DNA of 64,000 nt. Origin: Saccharicrinis sp963677345 (lineage in GTDB: Bacteria > Bacteroidota > Bacteroidia > Bacteroidales > Marinilabiliaceae). Every line of letters starts with the position of its first letter. Positions within the stretch are counted from its first letter, which is position 1. The position numbers and the translations under genes are program-made. The DNA lies in NCBI GenBank assembly GCA_963677345.2, contig CAXXLC010000015.1, positions 238,177 to 302,176 on the forward strand, written 5' to 3'. The notes beneath the pieces are model-generated. The model saw nothing but the letters and a program-made list of their open reading frames with translations. It made no database searches and was not told where the DNA came from. Below, piece by piece: positions 17,541 to 27,445 of this stretch.

Positions 17541-20201
17541 ATGTATCGAAAAAATCAACTTTCTTTTATTATTCTACTTATCCTGTTTTTGGTTTATGGA
17601 TGTCATAAACCAAGAGTGTTTGAAGATATATCATACTCATTTAAAGAAAGAACAGATGCATTAGTAAAGGAAATGAGTTTAGAGGAAAAAATAAGTCAGC
17701 TCAAATATAATGCTCCTGCCATAACCCGGTTAAATATAACTCAATATAATTGGTGGAATGAGGCATTACACGGTGTGGGGCGTTCAGGTATTGCTACTGT
17801 TTTTCCTCAGGCTATAGGTATGGCTGCAACCTGGGATGAGCCTTTTATGCATACTATGGGGGATGTAGTTTCTGATGAAGCTCGTGCCAAATACAATAAG
17901 TATAGAAAAGAAAATAAACATGGAATTTACCAGGGACTCACTTTTTGGTCTCCTAATATTAATGTTTTTCGCGATCCGAGATGGGGCAGAGGAATGGAAA
18001 CTTTTGGTGAAGACCCTTATTTGACTTCAAAATTAGGAACTGCATATATTCAAGGATTGCAAGGTGATGATTCTGTTTATTTAAAATTAGTGGCTACTGC
18101 CAAACATTTTGCTGTGCATAGCGGTCCGGAGTATGGCAGACATAGTTTTAATGCTGTACCATCATTTTATGATTATATGGAGACTTATACGCCTCAATTT
18201 AAAGATGCGGTAGTAAACGGTCATGTATATTCAGTGATGTGTGCTTACAATCGCTTAAACGGAAAGCCGTGTTGTGGTAATTCTGAGTTAAGCTCATTAT
18301 TACGTAATGATTGGAATTTTAAGGGTTATATCGTTTCAGACTGTGGAGCAGTCAGAGATTTTTATGCTCAGGATGCGCATGAGATAGTGAATACTAAAGC
18401 CGAAGCAGCAGCCATTGCTTTACAATCAGGTACAGACTTGAATTGTGGTGATTCATACGAAGATTTATTGGAAGCACTAAAGGGAGGATATATTACCGAA
18501 GCTGATATTGATGTTTCTGTTAATAGATTGATGTTAGCCAGAATGAAACTGGGAATGTTTGATCCTGAAGAAAAGGTTTCCTACAATTCCATCTCTCCTG
18601 ATGTAGTTAATTGTAAAAAGCATCAGCAATATGCTCTTGATGCTGCACGAAAATCCATCGTTTTGTTAAAAAATGAAGGAGAGATACTGCCATTAAATAA
18701 GAATATTAAAAAGCTTGCCGTTATCGGACCTAATGCAGATTATTTAGAATCATTGTTGGGTAATTATAATGGTTATCCTTCAAATCCTATAACACCATTA
18801 TCCGGTTTAAAGGATAAATTGCCCAATACTAAAATTACATACGCATTAGGCTGTTCTCATGCCGACGAATTGCCATATATGTCTGTCATACCATCACAAT
18901 TTTTATATACCGACACCACACTTTCCAAAAATGGTTTAGTTGCCGGGTATTATAATGATTCCATTAGCGGAAAGCCTTTGTTACAAAGAATTGATGATAA
19001 TATAGATTTTAAGTGGATTGACAAATTGCCGGTAAAAAACATTAACAGTAACAAATTTGCTGTTAAATGGGAAGGTGTATTAATACCTGATGCAAACGGG
19101 GAATACAGCATTGGGTTTGAGGGGTTTAATAAAATGGCTTTATGGATAAATGGTGAGCTTCAGTGTGAGCGTTATAGTGTCCATGATCCTGTACGTGAAT
19201 ATGTAAAGTTATATCTAAAGGCTGGCCGGAAGTATTCGATACGCATAGAGTACAATCAATACCAATCTGAATACCCTATGGCTCGTTTGTTATGGGAAAC
19301 TCCTCATAAAAATCGTCAAAAACAAGCTGTTGAAAAGGCAAAAGATGCAGATGCCGTCATTTTATGTATGGGCTTGACTCCTCTTCTGGAAGGTGAGAAA
19401 ATGGATGTTGATGTGGATGGATTTAACGGAGGCGACCGTGTTAATATTGAATTACCAAAGGTTCAACAGGATTTGATAAGAGAAATTATGAAGTTAGAAA
19501 AGCCTGCTGTTCTTGTTTTACTAAATGGTAGTGCACTGGCCATAAACTGGGAAAATGATAATGTTCAGGCTATTGTTGAAGCCTGGTATCCTGGTCAGTC
19601 AGGGGGTAAAGCAATTGCTGATGTTTTGTTCGGCGATTATAATCCGGCAGGAAGGTTACCTGTTACATTTTATAAATCAGTAAATCAATTACCTGATTTC
19701 TTAAACTACAATATGGAGGGGCGCACTTATAGGTATTTTAAGGAGAAACCTCTTTATGAGTTTGGCTACGGATTAAGTTACAGCACCTTTCTTTATACCA
19801 ATATAATTACTCAGGATAGCATTAACGCAGGTGAAATATTCAATGTTCAGGTTGATGTGAAAAACATTAGTCAATTGGATGGCGATGAGGTTGTTCAGCT
19901 ATATGTTTCTCATCCATTTTATAAGGGTAAAAAAGCCATCAGAAGTTTAAAAGGTTTTAAACGTGTTCATTTAAAAGGTGGCGAATCTAAAACAGTGTCT
20001 TTTGAATTGAGTCCGCATGATATTGCGGTGTTGGATTCTAATAACCAATATGTAATTGATGGTACGCCTGTTGAAATCTCTATTGGTGGTTGTCAGCCTG
20101 ATAAACTCTCAATATTAGAAAAGAAAGTGATCACAACTCAGGTGTTACCTAAATTAATCAACCATGAAACCCATGTTTTAAACGAATATCAGAGTAAATA
20201 A
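17541..20201 (+). CDS. GH3 beta-xylosidase-type enzyme with PA14 insertion
   Basis: Periplasm-facing lipoprotein (lipobox VYGC) of 886 residues. GH3 N-terminal barrel at about 25-335 carries the xylosidase-type opening YNWWNEALHGVGRSG and the nucleophile Asp267 in VSDCGAVRDF. The second GH3 domain starts near 365 (SIVLLKNEGEILPL) and is interrupted by a PA14 domain at about 465-595 (GLVAGYYNDSISGKPLL to ALWINGEL). A fibronectin-III-like domain closes the protein (about 780-880). I use ATG at 17541 rather than the GTG just before it. It heads the operon divergent from the HTCS and is followed 35 bases later by a GH10. Release of xylose from xylo-oligosaccharides is the likely role. Confidence 0.88.
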   Translation: MYRKNQLSFIILLILFLVYGCHKPRVFEDISYSFKERTDALVKEMSLEEKISQLKYNAPAITRLNITQYNWWNEALHGVGRSGIATVFPQAIGMAATWDEPFMHTMGDVVSDEARAKYNKYRKENKHGIYQGLTFWSPNINVFRDPRWGRGMETFGEDPYLTSKLGTAYIQGLQGDDSVYLKLVATAKHFAVHSGPEYGRHSFNAVPSFYDYMETYTPQFKDAVVNGHVYSVMCAYNRLNGKPCCGNSELSSLLRNDWNFKGYIVSDCGAVRDFYAQDAHEIVNTKAEAAAIALQSGTDLNCGDSYEDLLEALKGGYITEADIDVSVNRLMLARMKLGMFDPEEKVSYNSISPDVVNCKKHQQYALDAARKSIVLLKNEGEILPLNKNIKKLAVIGPNADYLESLLGNYNGYPSNPITPLSGLKDKLPNTKITYALGCSHADELPYMSVIPSQFLYTDTTLSKNGLVAGYYNDSISGKPLLQRIDDNIDFKWIDKLPVKNINSNKFAVKWEGVLIPDANGEYSIGFEGFNKMALWINGELQCERYSVHDPVREYVKLYLKAGRKYSIRIEYNQYQSEYPMARLLWETPHKNRQKQAVEKAKDADAVILCMGLTPLLEGEKMDVDVDGFNGGDRVNIELPKVQQDLIREIMKLEKPAVLVLLNGSALAINWENDNVQAIVEAWYPGQSGGKAIADVLFGDYNPAGRLPVTFYKSVNQLPDFLNYNMEGRTYRYFKEKPLYEFGYGLSYSTFLYTNIITQDSINAGEIFNVQVDVKNISQLDGDEVVQLYVSHPFYKGKKAIRSLKGFKRVHLKGGESKTVSFELSPHDIAVLDSNNQYVIDGTPVEISIGGCQPDKLSILEKKVITTQVLPKLINHETHVLNEYQSK

Positions 20202-20236
20202 AATTTAAATATATAAGGGAATAATCGCTAGTATCA

Positions 20237-21388
20237 ATGAAAAAGAATAGAAAAATACACATATTAATTCTTACAGGCTTTGTAATATTAAATGCCATTG
20301 TATTCTCTTGTCAGATAAAAGGGGAAAAAGAAAAGCAATCCTTAAAAAGTGCTTTACAAGGCAGCTTTTTAATAGGAACAGCCATGAATAAGGAACAAAT
20401 ACAAGATGAAGATCCTATGGCTGTAGAGGTGATTTTAGAGCATTTTAGTTCTGTGGTTGCTGAAAATTGTATGAAAAGTGAAAGGATTCATCCCAGGGAA
20501 GATGAATATGACTTTAGTTTGTCTGATCAATTTGTTGATTTTGGAAAGGTTAACAATATGTTTATCATCGGCCATACCCTGATATGGCATTCGCAATTGC
20601 CTGAATGGTTTTGTGTAGATGAAAATGGTGATGACGTATCCAGGAAGGTTTTGATTAGTAGAATGAGGAATCATATCAGTACAGTTGTAGGGCGATATAA
20701 AGGGCGTGTTAAAGGTTGGGATGTGGTTAATGAAGCTGTTTTGGATGATGGCTCTTTACGTAAGAATAAGTTTTATGATATTATAGGTGAAGACTATATT
20801 AAACTGGCATTTCAGTTTGCTCATGAGGCCGACCCTGATGCCGAGTTATATTATAATGATTACTCCATGGCTAATGAGGCCAAACGAAAAGGTGTGGTTG
20901 AATTAGTAAAAAAGCTAAAGCAGCAAGGTGTTAGAATTGATGGTATAGGAATGCAGGCGCATTGTACTTTAAATTATCCCGAGGTTTCGGACTTTGAGAA
21001 AAGTATAAAGGCTTTTGCTTCTTTAGGAGTTAACGTGATGATAACAGAACTGGATATTTCCATCATTCCTTCACCCTTTGAAATTGAAGGAGCTGATGTG
21101 GCAAGTCGTTTTGAATATAAAGAAAGTATGGATCCTTATAAATACGGAATGCCTGATTCTGTTGAGGTAGTATTCAATAAACGTTATATGGATTTTTTCA
21201 ATCTCTTTTTAAAGCATGAAGATAAGATTTCCAGGGTAACATTATGGGGTGTTAATGACGGTCAGAGTTGGCGAAACAATTGGCCAATACCTGGAAGAAC
21301 AGATTATCCTTTGTTATTTGACCGTGATAACAAACCAAAATCAATCGTTAATGAAATATTGATTACGGCTACTAAGGCCATGAAATAA
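20237..21388 (+). CDS. GH10 endo-beta-1,4-xylanase (lipoprotein)
   Basis: Compact 383-residue xylanase with lipoprotein signal (lipobox IVFSC). Single GH10 barrel: start LKSALQGSFLIGTAMN, HTLIWHSQLPEW, acid/base Glu166 in WDVVNEAV, GIGMQAHC, nucleophile Glu271 in ITELDISI, and end TLWGVNDGQSWRNNWP. No carbohydrate-binding module. Being a small lipoprotein next to GH3 and GH43, it may work on imported xylo-oligosaccharides in the periplasm, leaving surface attack to the CBM-bearing GH10 at 28891; that division is inference from the layout of known xylan loci. Confidence 0.93.
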   Translation: MKKNRKIHILILTGFVILNAIVFSCQIKGEKEKQSLKSALQGSFLIGTAMNKEQIQDEDPMAVEVILEHFSSVVAENCMKSERIHPREDEYDFSLSDQFVDFGKVNNMFIIGHTLIWHSQLPEWFCVDENGDDVSRKVLISRMRNHISTVVGRYKGRVKGWDVVNEAVLDDGSLRKNKFYDIIGEDYIKLAFQFAHEADPDAELYYNDYSMANEAKRKGVVELVKKLKQQGVRIDGIGMQAHCTLNYPEVSDFEKSIKAFASLGVNVMITELDISIIPSPFEIEGADVASRFEYKESMDPYKYGMPDSVEVVFNKRYMDFFNLFLKHEDKISRVTLWGVNDGQSWRNNWPIPGRTDYPLLFDRDNKPKSIVNEILITATKAMK

Positions 21389-21409
21389 GATCAGTTAAAT
21401 ATAAATCTA

Positions 21410-22375
21410 ATGGAAAAAGAAAGATATTTAGTGAATAATCTGTATATGGCTGATCCCGCAGTACATGTGTTTAATGGTAAGCTTTATATTTATCCATCGC
21501 ATGATATTGAATCCGGAATTCCGGAAAATGATAATGGTGATCATTTTGATATGAAAGATTATCATGTTTTTTCGATGGATGATATGGAAGGTGAGGTTAC
21601 CAATCATGGTGTGGTGTTGGATGTTAAGGATGTGCCATGGGCAAGCAGGCAGATGTGGGATACAGATGTTGCTGTTAAAGATGGTAAATACTTTATGTAC
21701 TTCCCGGCTAAAGATGATAATGATATTTTTCATATCGGGGTTGCTGTAAGTAATAAACCGGAAGGCCCCTTTATTCCTGAACCTTACCCAATGAGGGGTA
21801 GTTACAGTATTGATCCATGTGTGTTTGATAATGGAAATGGTGAGCACTTCATGTACTTTGGTGGATTATGGGGAGGACAGCTGCAGCGATACCGAAATAA
21901 TAAAGCTATAGAATGCGGACAAGAACCTTCGGATCATGAACCTGCTTTGTGTCCTAAAGTCGTAAGACTTTCTAATGATATGTTAGAGTTTGATCATGAC
22001 CCCCGAGACTTATTAATTATTGATCAAGATGGTACACCCTTAAAAGCAGGAGATCACGACCGGAGGTTCTTTGAAGCTTCGTGGATGCATAAATATAATG
22101 GCAAATACTATTTTTCCTATTCAACAGGAGATACTCATTTGCTATGTTATGCAACAGGAGATGATCCTTATGGTCCTTTTGTTTATCAGGGAGTTATCCT
22201 TACTCCTGTTGTAGGATGGACTACTCATCATTCAATTGTTGAATTTAAAGGGAAGTGGTATTTGTTTCATCATGACTGTGTGCCTTCAGGTGGAAAAACG
22301 TGGTTGCGAAGCCTAAAGGTAACAGAGCTTGAATATCATGAAGATGGTACTATTAAAACGATTCAGGGAAGTTAG
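21410..22375 (+). CDS. GH43 beta-xylosidase/alpha-L-arabinofuranosidase
   Basis: A 321-residue five-bladed propeller enzyme. Catalytic base Asp15 in YMADPAVHVFNGKLY, pKa-modulating Asp in YSIDPCVFDNG and acid Glu in FFEASWMHKYNGKYY. There is no signal peptide, so it should act in the cytoplasm on short products brought in by the symporter encoded at 31227. It follows the GH10 gene by 21 bases. The subfamily resembles GH43 enzymes that split xylobiose or arabinosyl-xylose; which sugar is removed cannot be read with certainty. Confidence 0.88.
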   Translation: MEKERYLVNNLYMADPAVHVFNGKLYIYPSHDIESGIPENDNGDHFDMKDYHVFSMDDMEGEVTNHGVVLDVKDVPWASRQMWDTDVAVKDGKYFMYFPAKDDNDIFHIGVAVSNKPEGPFIPEPYPMRGSYSIDPCVFDNGNGEHFMYFGGLWGGQLQRYRNNKAIECGQEPSDHEPALCPKVVRLSNDMLEFDHDPRDLLIIDQDGTPLKAGDHDRRFFEASWMHKYNGKYYFSYSTGDTHLLCYATGDDPYGPFVYQGVILTPVVGWTTHHSIVEFKGKWYLFHHDCVPSGGKTWLRSLKVTELEYHEDGTIKTIQGS

Positions 22376-22497
22376 TACTAATCTAAATTATAATATATCT
22401 ATTAAATCAAAATTTAAACTCCCGGAACCAGCCTTTAAGAATTATTCTCTCTCATAAGTTTAATTCTTAAAGATGGATTCCATTCTAAAAGCTAAAA

Positions 22498-22609
22498 CAA
22501 ATTTATTAACACATGAAACTAGCTATAAAAAAAAGTTTTCTCATGAGAATGATTGTATTTTAGCTAGTTCCATGTGGCAAATGAAAATCAAATTTATTAA
22601 CACATGAAA
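22498..22609 (+). repeat. Duplicated translation-start region with hairpin before susC
   Basis: A 21-bp sequence (CAAATTTATTAACACATGAAA) occurs at 22498-22518 and again at 22589-22609; the second copy holds the susC-like start codon. Between them CATGAAACTAGCT (22512-22524) pairs with AGCTAGTTCCATG (22562-22574) with one mismatch, and TTCTCATGAGAA forms a smaller palindrome inside. The block therefore places a decoy or leader start 91 bases upstream of the real one. Confidence 0.75.
22513..22563 (+). CDS. 16-residue leader ORF upstream of the SusC-like gene
   Basis: The first copy of the duplicated start region opens a short frame, MKLAIKKSFLMRMIVF, ending in TAG inside the right arm of the hairpin. 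Basic residues followed by a hydrophobic run resemble the first residues of many SusC signal peptides, so this may be the stump of an older susC start, or a true leader peptide whose translation affects susC expression. Translation is unproven. Confidence 0.35.
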   Translation: MKLAIKKSFLMRMIVF

Positions 22610-25600
22610 AGAATCTACAAATTACATCGGAAAAGTTTATTTATTCTTTTCCTCATGATTTCTGTACCGCTGTTTTCAATGGCACAGACTATTGACGTTA
22701 CAGGTAAGGTGACTGATTCTGGTGGAAGTCCTTTACCAGGAGTGAACATTATTATCGTGGGAACAACCCAAGGTACTATTACTGATCTGGATGGTAATTA
22801 CCATTTATCGGTTCCCAAAGGAAGTCAGCTAACCTTTAATTTTATTGGTTTTATGACCAAAACAGTAACAGTTTCTGAGCAAACGGTCATTAACGTTACT
22901 TTAGCCGAGGATATGGCTAAGCTTGATGAGGTTGTTGTAGTGGGTTATGGTCAAATGAAGCGTACCGATTTAACTGGTTCTGTGGTTTCTGTATCCTCAG
23001 ATGCTATTGAAAAAACAGTTTCTACTTCAATAGATCAGGTTTTGCAAGGTCGTGCTGCCGGTGTTCAGGTTCAGCAAAACAGTGGGGCTCCCGGTGCCAG
23101 TACATCTATTCGTATCAGGGGTATTAATTCATTACACAGTTCAAATGAACCTATTATAGTAATTGATGGAGTTATTATTGATGCTTCTACCGAATCAGAA
23201 ACATCTAATGCACTTTCTTCTATTAACCCATCTGATATTGTATCTATGGATATTTTAAAAGATGCATCAGCAACAGCAATCTATGGATCAAGAGGTGCCA
23301 ACGGAGTTATCATCATTGTTACTAAAAAAGGTGAAAAAGGTGAAGCCCGAATTACTTATGATGGTTATATGGGATGGCAGGAAATGCCTAAGAAGTTAGA
23401 TCTTCTTAACCTGAGAGAGTATGCCACTTTAAAGAATACCAAAGCCGAAATGGGTATCCTTGAGTATGATGATAATTTTGTAAGAGCTGATTTGTTAGGC
23501 GAAGGAACCGATTGGCAAGATGAGATGTTTACTAAAGCCATGATGCAAAATCATAACCTTTCTGTTTCAGGAGGTAATGAGAATACTACTTATGCTTTAG
23601 GTGCAGGGTATCTGGATCAGGAAGGTATTGCCATAGGATCAAGTTTTGACAGGATTAGTTTAAGAGGAACTTTTGATTCGCAAGTAAAAAGTTATCTTAA
23701 AGCAGGAATAAACTTTAACTTCACTAATTCTGAACAAAACACTACAGTATCTGATGATAACCTGATTGCAACTACATTAAAGCAAACACCTAATGTTGCT
23801 GTACGCAATGCTGATGGAAGCTTTGATGGTCCTGATACAGATATGTACGTACAATCAAACCCCGTTGGTTTGGCCATGTTAAAAGAAAACAGTAATGAAA
23901 AGATGGGTATTCGGGCTAATACTTATCTGGAAGCTGAAATAATGAAAGGATTAACTTTTAAAACAGATGTTTCTATTAATTATGGTATTACTAATGAATA
24001 CAAGTTTACTCCAACATATACTTTTGGTGCTATTGAAAATACAGTGAGTGAAAGTACAAAAGCAAAATCCTACAATAAATATTACAGCTGGAGAAATTTG
24101 TTGACTTATACGCATTCTTTTAATAATCATAATGTAAACCTGATGGTGGGTCAGGAGATTCAGGAGTCTGAATGGGAATATTTAATGGGATATAGATCTG
24201 GTTTTTTAACCAATGATGCTACTGATTTGTCTTTGGGGGATGATGCTTCTAAATCAAATACCAGTTCAAGTGGTGGAAGTTCATTAAGCTCAGTTTTTGG
24301 TCGTTTATTCTATTCTTTTAATGATAAATACCTGTTGACATCAACTTTACGTTATGATGGTTCTTCTAAGTTTGCTGAAGATAACAGGTGGGGTCTTTTT
24401 CCTTCTGCTGCTTTGGCATGGAAAGTTTCCAATGAAAGCTTCTTGAAGGATAATGCTGTTATTAATAACTTAAAACTTCGTTTAGGTTGGGGTGCAGTAG
24501 GTAACGAAAATCTAAGTGCTACAAAATATGCTTATACTTCTACCTATTTAGGTGTTGCTACTAACAGCTGGGGTACAGCTTTACTGGCTGATAATACTGC
24601 TAACCCTGACCTGGAGTGGGAAACAACCTATTCAAGTAACATTGGTGTTGATGTAAATTTGTTTCAAAACCGTATCGAGTTTATTGCTGATGTTTATTAT
24701 AAAAAGACTAAAAACTTATTAATGGAATTACCCCTTCCTGCTTATGTGGGGACATCAGGACAGGGATCAACTTCTTCTCCCTGGGTAAATATTGGTTCTC
24801 TTGAAAATAAAGGTCTTGAATTGACATTAAATACAGTAAATGTGGATAAAGGAAGCTTTATGTGGCGTTCTAATTTTGTTTTCTCCCTGAACAGAAATGA
24901 AGTCCTTTCATTAAATACAGAAAGCAGTATCGTAAATAAAACACTTTCTCAAGGGTCAGAAACTACTGTGGTTACCCGTACTGCTGTAGGTGAGCCTATT
25001 GGTCAGTTTTACGGTTACAAGGTGATTGGTCGTTTCGAAGATGCTACTGATTTCTATTATAAAGATGCAGATGGTAATATTGTTCCTACAGCTATACCAA
25101 GTGATATGTCTATCGGTGAAAACAGTATCTGGATTGGAGATTATATTTTTGAGGATATTAACAAAGATGGTGTTATTGATGAAGAGGATAGAACTTACAT
25201 AGGTGATCCTTCGCCGGATTTTACTTTTGGTATTGGAAATACTTTTAGTTATAAAGGTTTCGATTTGAATATTTATTTAACCGGATCATATGGAAACGAG
25301 GTGGTAAACTATCAACGTCGTTGGTTAGAGAATCCTCGCGAAAGCACAAACTTATTGACAAAGGCTTTAGGTTATGCCAAACTGGATTTGATTAATCCCG
25401 ACGGACCTAACGACTACCGTAATGTGTATATTTCAGGTGGAGATGCTGATATGTGTCGTTTATCCACAGGTTCATCCACTTATAACTACCGTTATAGCGA
25501 TAAGTTTGTTGAAGATGGCTCTTACCTGCGTATTCAAAATATTTCATTAGCATATAATCTGCCTAAAAAATGGTTGACAAAGGTTGGTGTTGACAATCTT

Positions 25601-25762
25601 AAGATTTATTGCAATGTTCAAAATGTTTACACCTTTACTGAGTATTCCGGTTATGATCCTGAAGTTGGATCTATCAATCAGGATGCCTTACTATCCGGTA
25701 TCGATAATGCCCGTTATCCTTCTCCTCGTGTGTATACTTTTGGTATTAATGCATCATTCTAA
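22604..25762 (+). CDS. SusC-like TonB-dependent outer-membrane transporter
   Basis: Outer-membrane importer of 1052 residues for xylan oligosaccharides. Signal peptide to about residue 28 (FSMAQ), then a CarboxypepD_reg-like domain (about 30-115, DVTGKVTDSGGSPLPGVNI and DLDGNYHLSVPKG), the SusC signature region LDEVVVVGYGQMKRTDLTGS leading into the plug (about 120-235, GVQVQQNSGAPGASTSIRIRG and SATAIYGSRGANGVIII), and a 22-strand-type barrel ending YTFGINASF. It is followed 19 bases later by its SusD partner. The upstream leader region contains a duplicated start. No anti-sigma-interaction domain is present, in line with HTCS rather than ECF control. Confidence 0.95.
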   Translation: MKRIYKLHRKSLFILFLMISVPLFSMAQTIDVTGKVTDSGGSPLPGVNIIIVGTTQGTITDLDGNYHLSVPKGSQLTFNFIGFMTKTVTVSEQTVINVTLAEDMAKLDEVVVVGYGQMKRTDLTGSVVSVSSDAIEKTVSTSIDQVLQGRAAGVQVQQNSGAPGASTSIRIRGINSLHSSNEPIIVIDGVIIDASTESETSNALSSINPSDIVSMDILKDASATAIYGSRGANGVIIIVTKKGEKGEARITYDGYMGWQEMPKKLDLLNLREYATLKNTKAEMGILEYDDNFVRADLLGEGTDWQDEMFTKAMMQNHNLSVSGGNENTTYALGAGYLDQEGIAIGSSFDRISLRGTFDSQVKSYLKAGINFNFTNSEQNTTVSDDNLIATTLKQTPNVAVRNADGSFDGPDTDMYVQSNPVGLAMLKENSNEKMGIRANTYLEAEIMKGLTFKTDVSINYGITNEYKFTPTYTFGAIENTVSESTKAKSYNKYYSWRNLLTYTHSFNNHNVNLMVGQEIQESEWEYLMGYRSGFLTNDATDLSLGDDASKSNTSSSGGSSLSSVFGRLFYSFNDKYLLTSTLRYDGSSKFAEDNRWGLFPSAALAWKVSNESFLKDNAVINNLKLRLGWGAVGNENLSATKYAYTSTYLGVATNSWGTALLADNTANPDLEWETTYSSNIGVDVNLFQNRIEFIADVYYKKTKNLLMELPLPAYVGTSGQGSTSSPWVNIGSLENKGLELTLNTVNVDKGSFMWRSNFVFSLNRNEVLSLNTESSIVNKTLSQGSETTVVTRTAVGEPIGQFYGYKVIGRFEDATDFYYKDADGNIVPTAIPSDMSIGENSIWIGDYIFEDINKDGVIDEEDRTYIGDPSPDFTFGIGNTFSYKGFDLNIYLTGSYGNEVVNYQRRWLENPRESTNLLTKALGYAKLDLINPDGPNDYRNVYISGGDADMCRLSTGSSTYNYRYSDKFVEDGSYLRIQNISLAYNLPKKWLTKVGVDNLKIYCNVQNVYTFTEYSGYDPEVGSINQDALLSGIDNARYPSPRVYTFGINASF

Positions 25763-25781
25763 CCGATAAAAGTTAATAGAA

Positions 25782-27416
25782 ATGAAAAAGAATAAATTTA
25801 TATACTATTTTTTGTTTTTAACATTATCCGTGTTAGGAACAAGTTGTGATGATTATCTTGAAGTTTTACCCAATGATAAAATCACAAAAGAAAATTTTTA
25901 CAATAGTGAATCCGACTTTCAGGCTGCAACAGCAGCTCTTTACACAAAAGTTTGGTTCGATTTTAACGATAAGTTTTATTATGCCTTAGGCGACGGTCGT
26001 TCATACAATCTGTATGCTCCATATTCTGATTATATTTATCCATTCAGTGATTTAACAGAAACTGGATTAACAGGTCCTTTGGTTTCTGCCTGGGCTTCGT
26101 TTTATAATGTGGTACAGCAATCAAATAACGTAATTATTGGTATTAGTAACAGTACTGTTGATAGCGAAATTAAAAAGCAATATATTGCTGAGGCTCGTTT
26201 TATGCGTGGAACAGCTTATTGGTATCTGGCTTCATTATGGGGTGATGTTATTCTTTGCGAAGATCCTGCAATACTTGTGGAGAACCCAATCGTAAATACC
26301 AATCCCTTAGAGGATGTGTATGAATTTGTGATGCGCGATTTAGAATATGCTGCTAAATATTTATCAGATATTTCTTATCAGGAAGGTCGTTTGACAAAAT
26401 ATAGTGCTTTTGCCATGCTTTCACGTGTATATTTAAGCTATGCAGGTATAAGTAATGATGTAAACAGCGGTACACGCGATCAGACTTATTTGGATTTGGC
26501 AAAAAAAGCTGCTGCTAAAGTGATTGATGAAGGTCCTTATTCATTAATGGAGGATTATGCAGATTTATTTAAGATTGAAAACAATAATAACTCAGAATCT
26601 ATTTTTGCTTTGCAATGGGTAGCTAATGGTGATTATGGCGTTACCAATACGCAACAGGCCTACTTTGCTTGTAGTTCTGATATTACCGGCGATGACGCTG
26701 CGTGGGGATACTGGACCAGAGCTGCTTACGATGTTCTTTTAGAGTACGAATCAACAGATTCCCGCCGTAAAGCTACATGGATGGGCTATGGTGATTACTA
26801 TCCTGAAATCAATTCAATAAATGGTGGATATACTTACGAAATGACCAATACTGCTTTAAATGTGAAAAAAGGTGTTGTGGGTTCTGATAAAGATAATTCT
26901 GATATCAGCAGGATGAATTCTGCATTAAATACCTATATGATACGCCTGGCAGAGGTTTATTTGAATTATGCCGAAGCTACATTGGGAAATAATGAAAGTA
27001 CCAGTGATGTTACCGCTTTAGGCTATGTTAATGAGTTAAGATCCAGAGCTGATGTGGGTACTAAAGATGTGTTGACCTATGATGATATCATTCATGAGCG
27101 AAGAATTGAATTATGTATGGAAGGTCAGTACTGGTACGATTTGGTTCGAAGAGCTTATTATAAGCAGCAAGAGGTCATTAATTATATCATAGGGCAGGAT
27201 AGGGGAACTATTATTCCCTTTACTTATGAAGTTGAAACAAACTCTGTTGTATACGATGATTCCAGAACAGAAGGATCCCGATCTATTGGTAATATTGATG
27301 CCTCCATCTTTTTGTTGCCATATCCTGAGTCGGAAGTGGTTCAAAATCCTCTCTTAAAAGAAGAGCCTGTTTCATATGAGTTTACCGAAGATAGAATAAC
27401 AGACTTATTTAATTGA
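25782..27416 (+). CDS. SusD-like nutrient-uptake lipoprotein
   Basis: Surface lipoprotein of 544 residues that closes the SusC barrel as a lid and helps bind oligosaccharide. Lipobox LGTSC (Cys22) is followed by DDYLEVLPNDKITKENF, the usual SusD/RagB N-terminus. Helical TPR-like segments with the AEARFMRGTAYWYLASLWGD signature are at about 145, and the C-terminal RagB region has YDDIIHERRIELCMEGQ and YWYDLVRR before the end. Normal family size. Encoded immediately after the SusC-like gene, as is the rule. Confidence 0.95.
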   Translation: MKKNKFIYYFLFLTLSVLGTSCDDYLEVLPNDKITKENFYNSESDFQAATAALYTKVWFDFNDKFYYALGDGRSYNLYAPYSDYIYPFSDLTETGLTGPLVSAWASFYNVVQQSNNVIIGISNSTVDSEIKKQYIAEARFMRGTAYWYLASLWGDVILCEDPAILVENPIVNTNPLEDVYEFVMRDLEYAAKYLSDISYQEGRLTKYSAFAMLSRVYLSYAGISNDVNSGTRDQTYLDLAKKAAAKVIDEGPYSLMEDYADLFKIENNNNSESIFALQWVANGDYGVTNTQQAYFACSSDITGDDAAWGYWTRAAYDVLLEYESTDSRRKATWMGYGDYYPEINSINGGYTYEMTNTALNVKKGVVGSDKDNSDISRMNSALNTYMIRLAEVYLNYAEATLGNNESTSDVTALGYVNELRSRADVGTKDVLTYDDIIHERRIELCMEGQYWYDLVRRAYYKQQEVINYIIGQDRGTIIPFTYEVETNSVVYDDSRTEGSRSIGNIDASIFLLPYPESEVVQNPLLKEEPVSYEFTEDRITDLFN

Positions 27417-27445
27417 TCTGATAATAAATACAAAAAGCATTTAAA

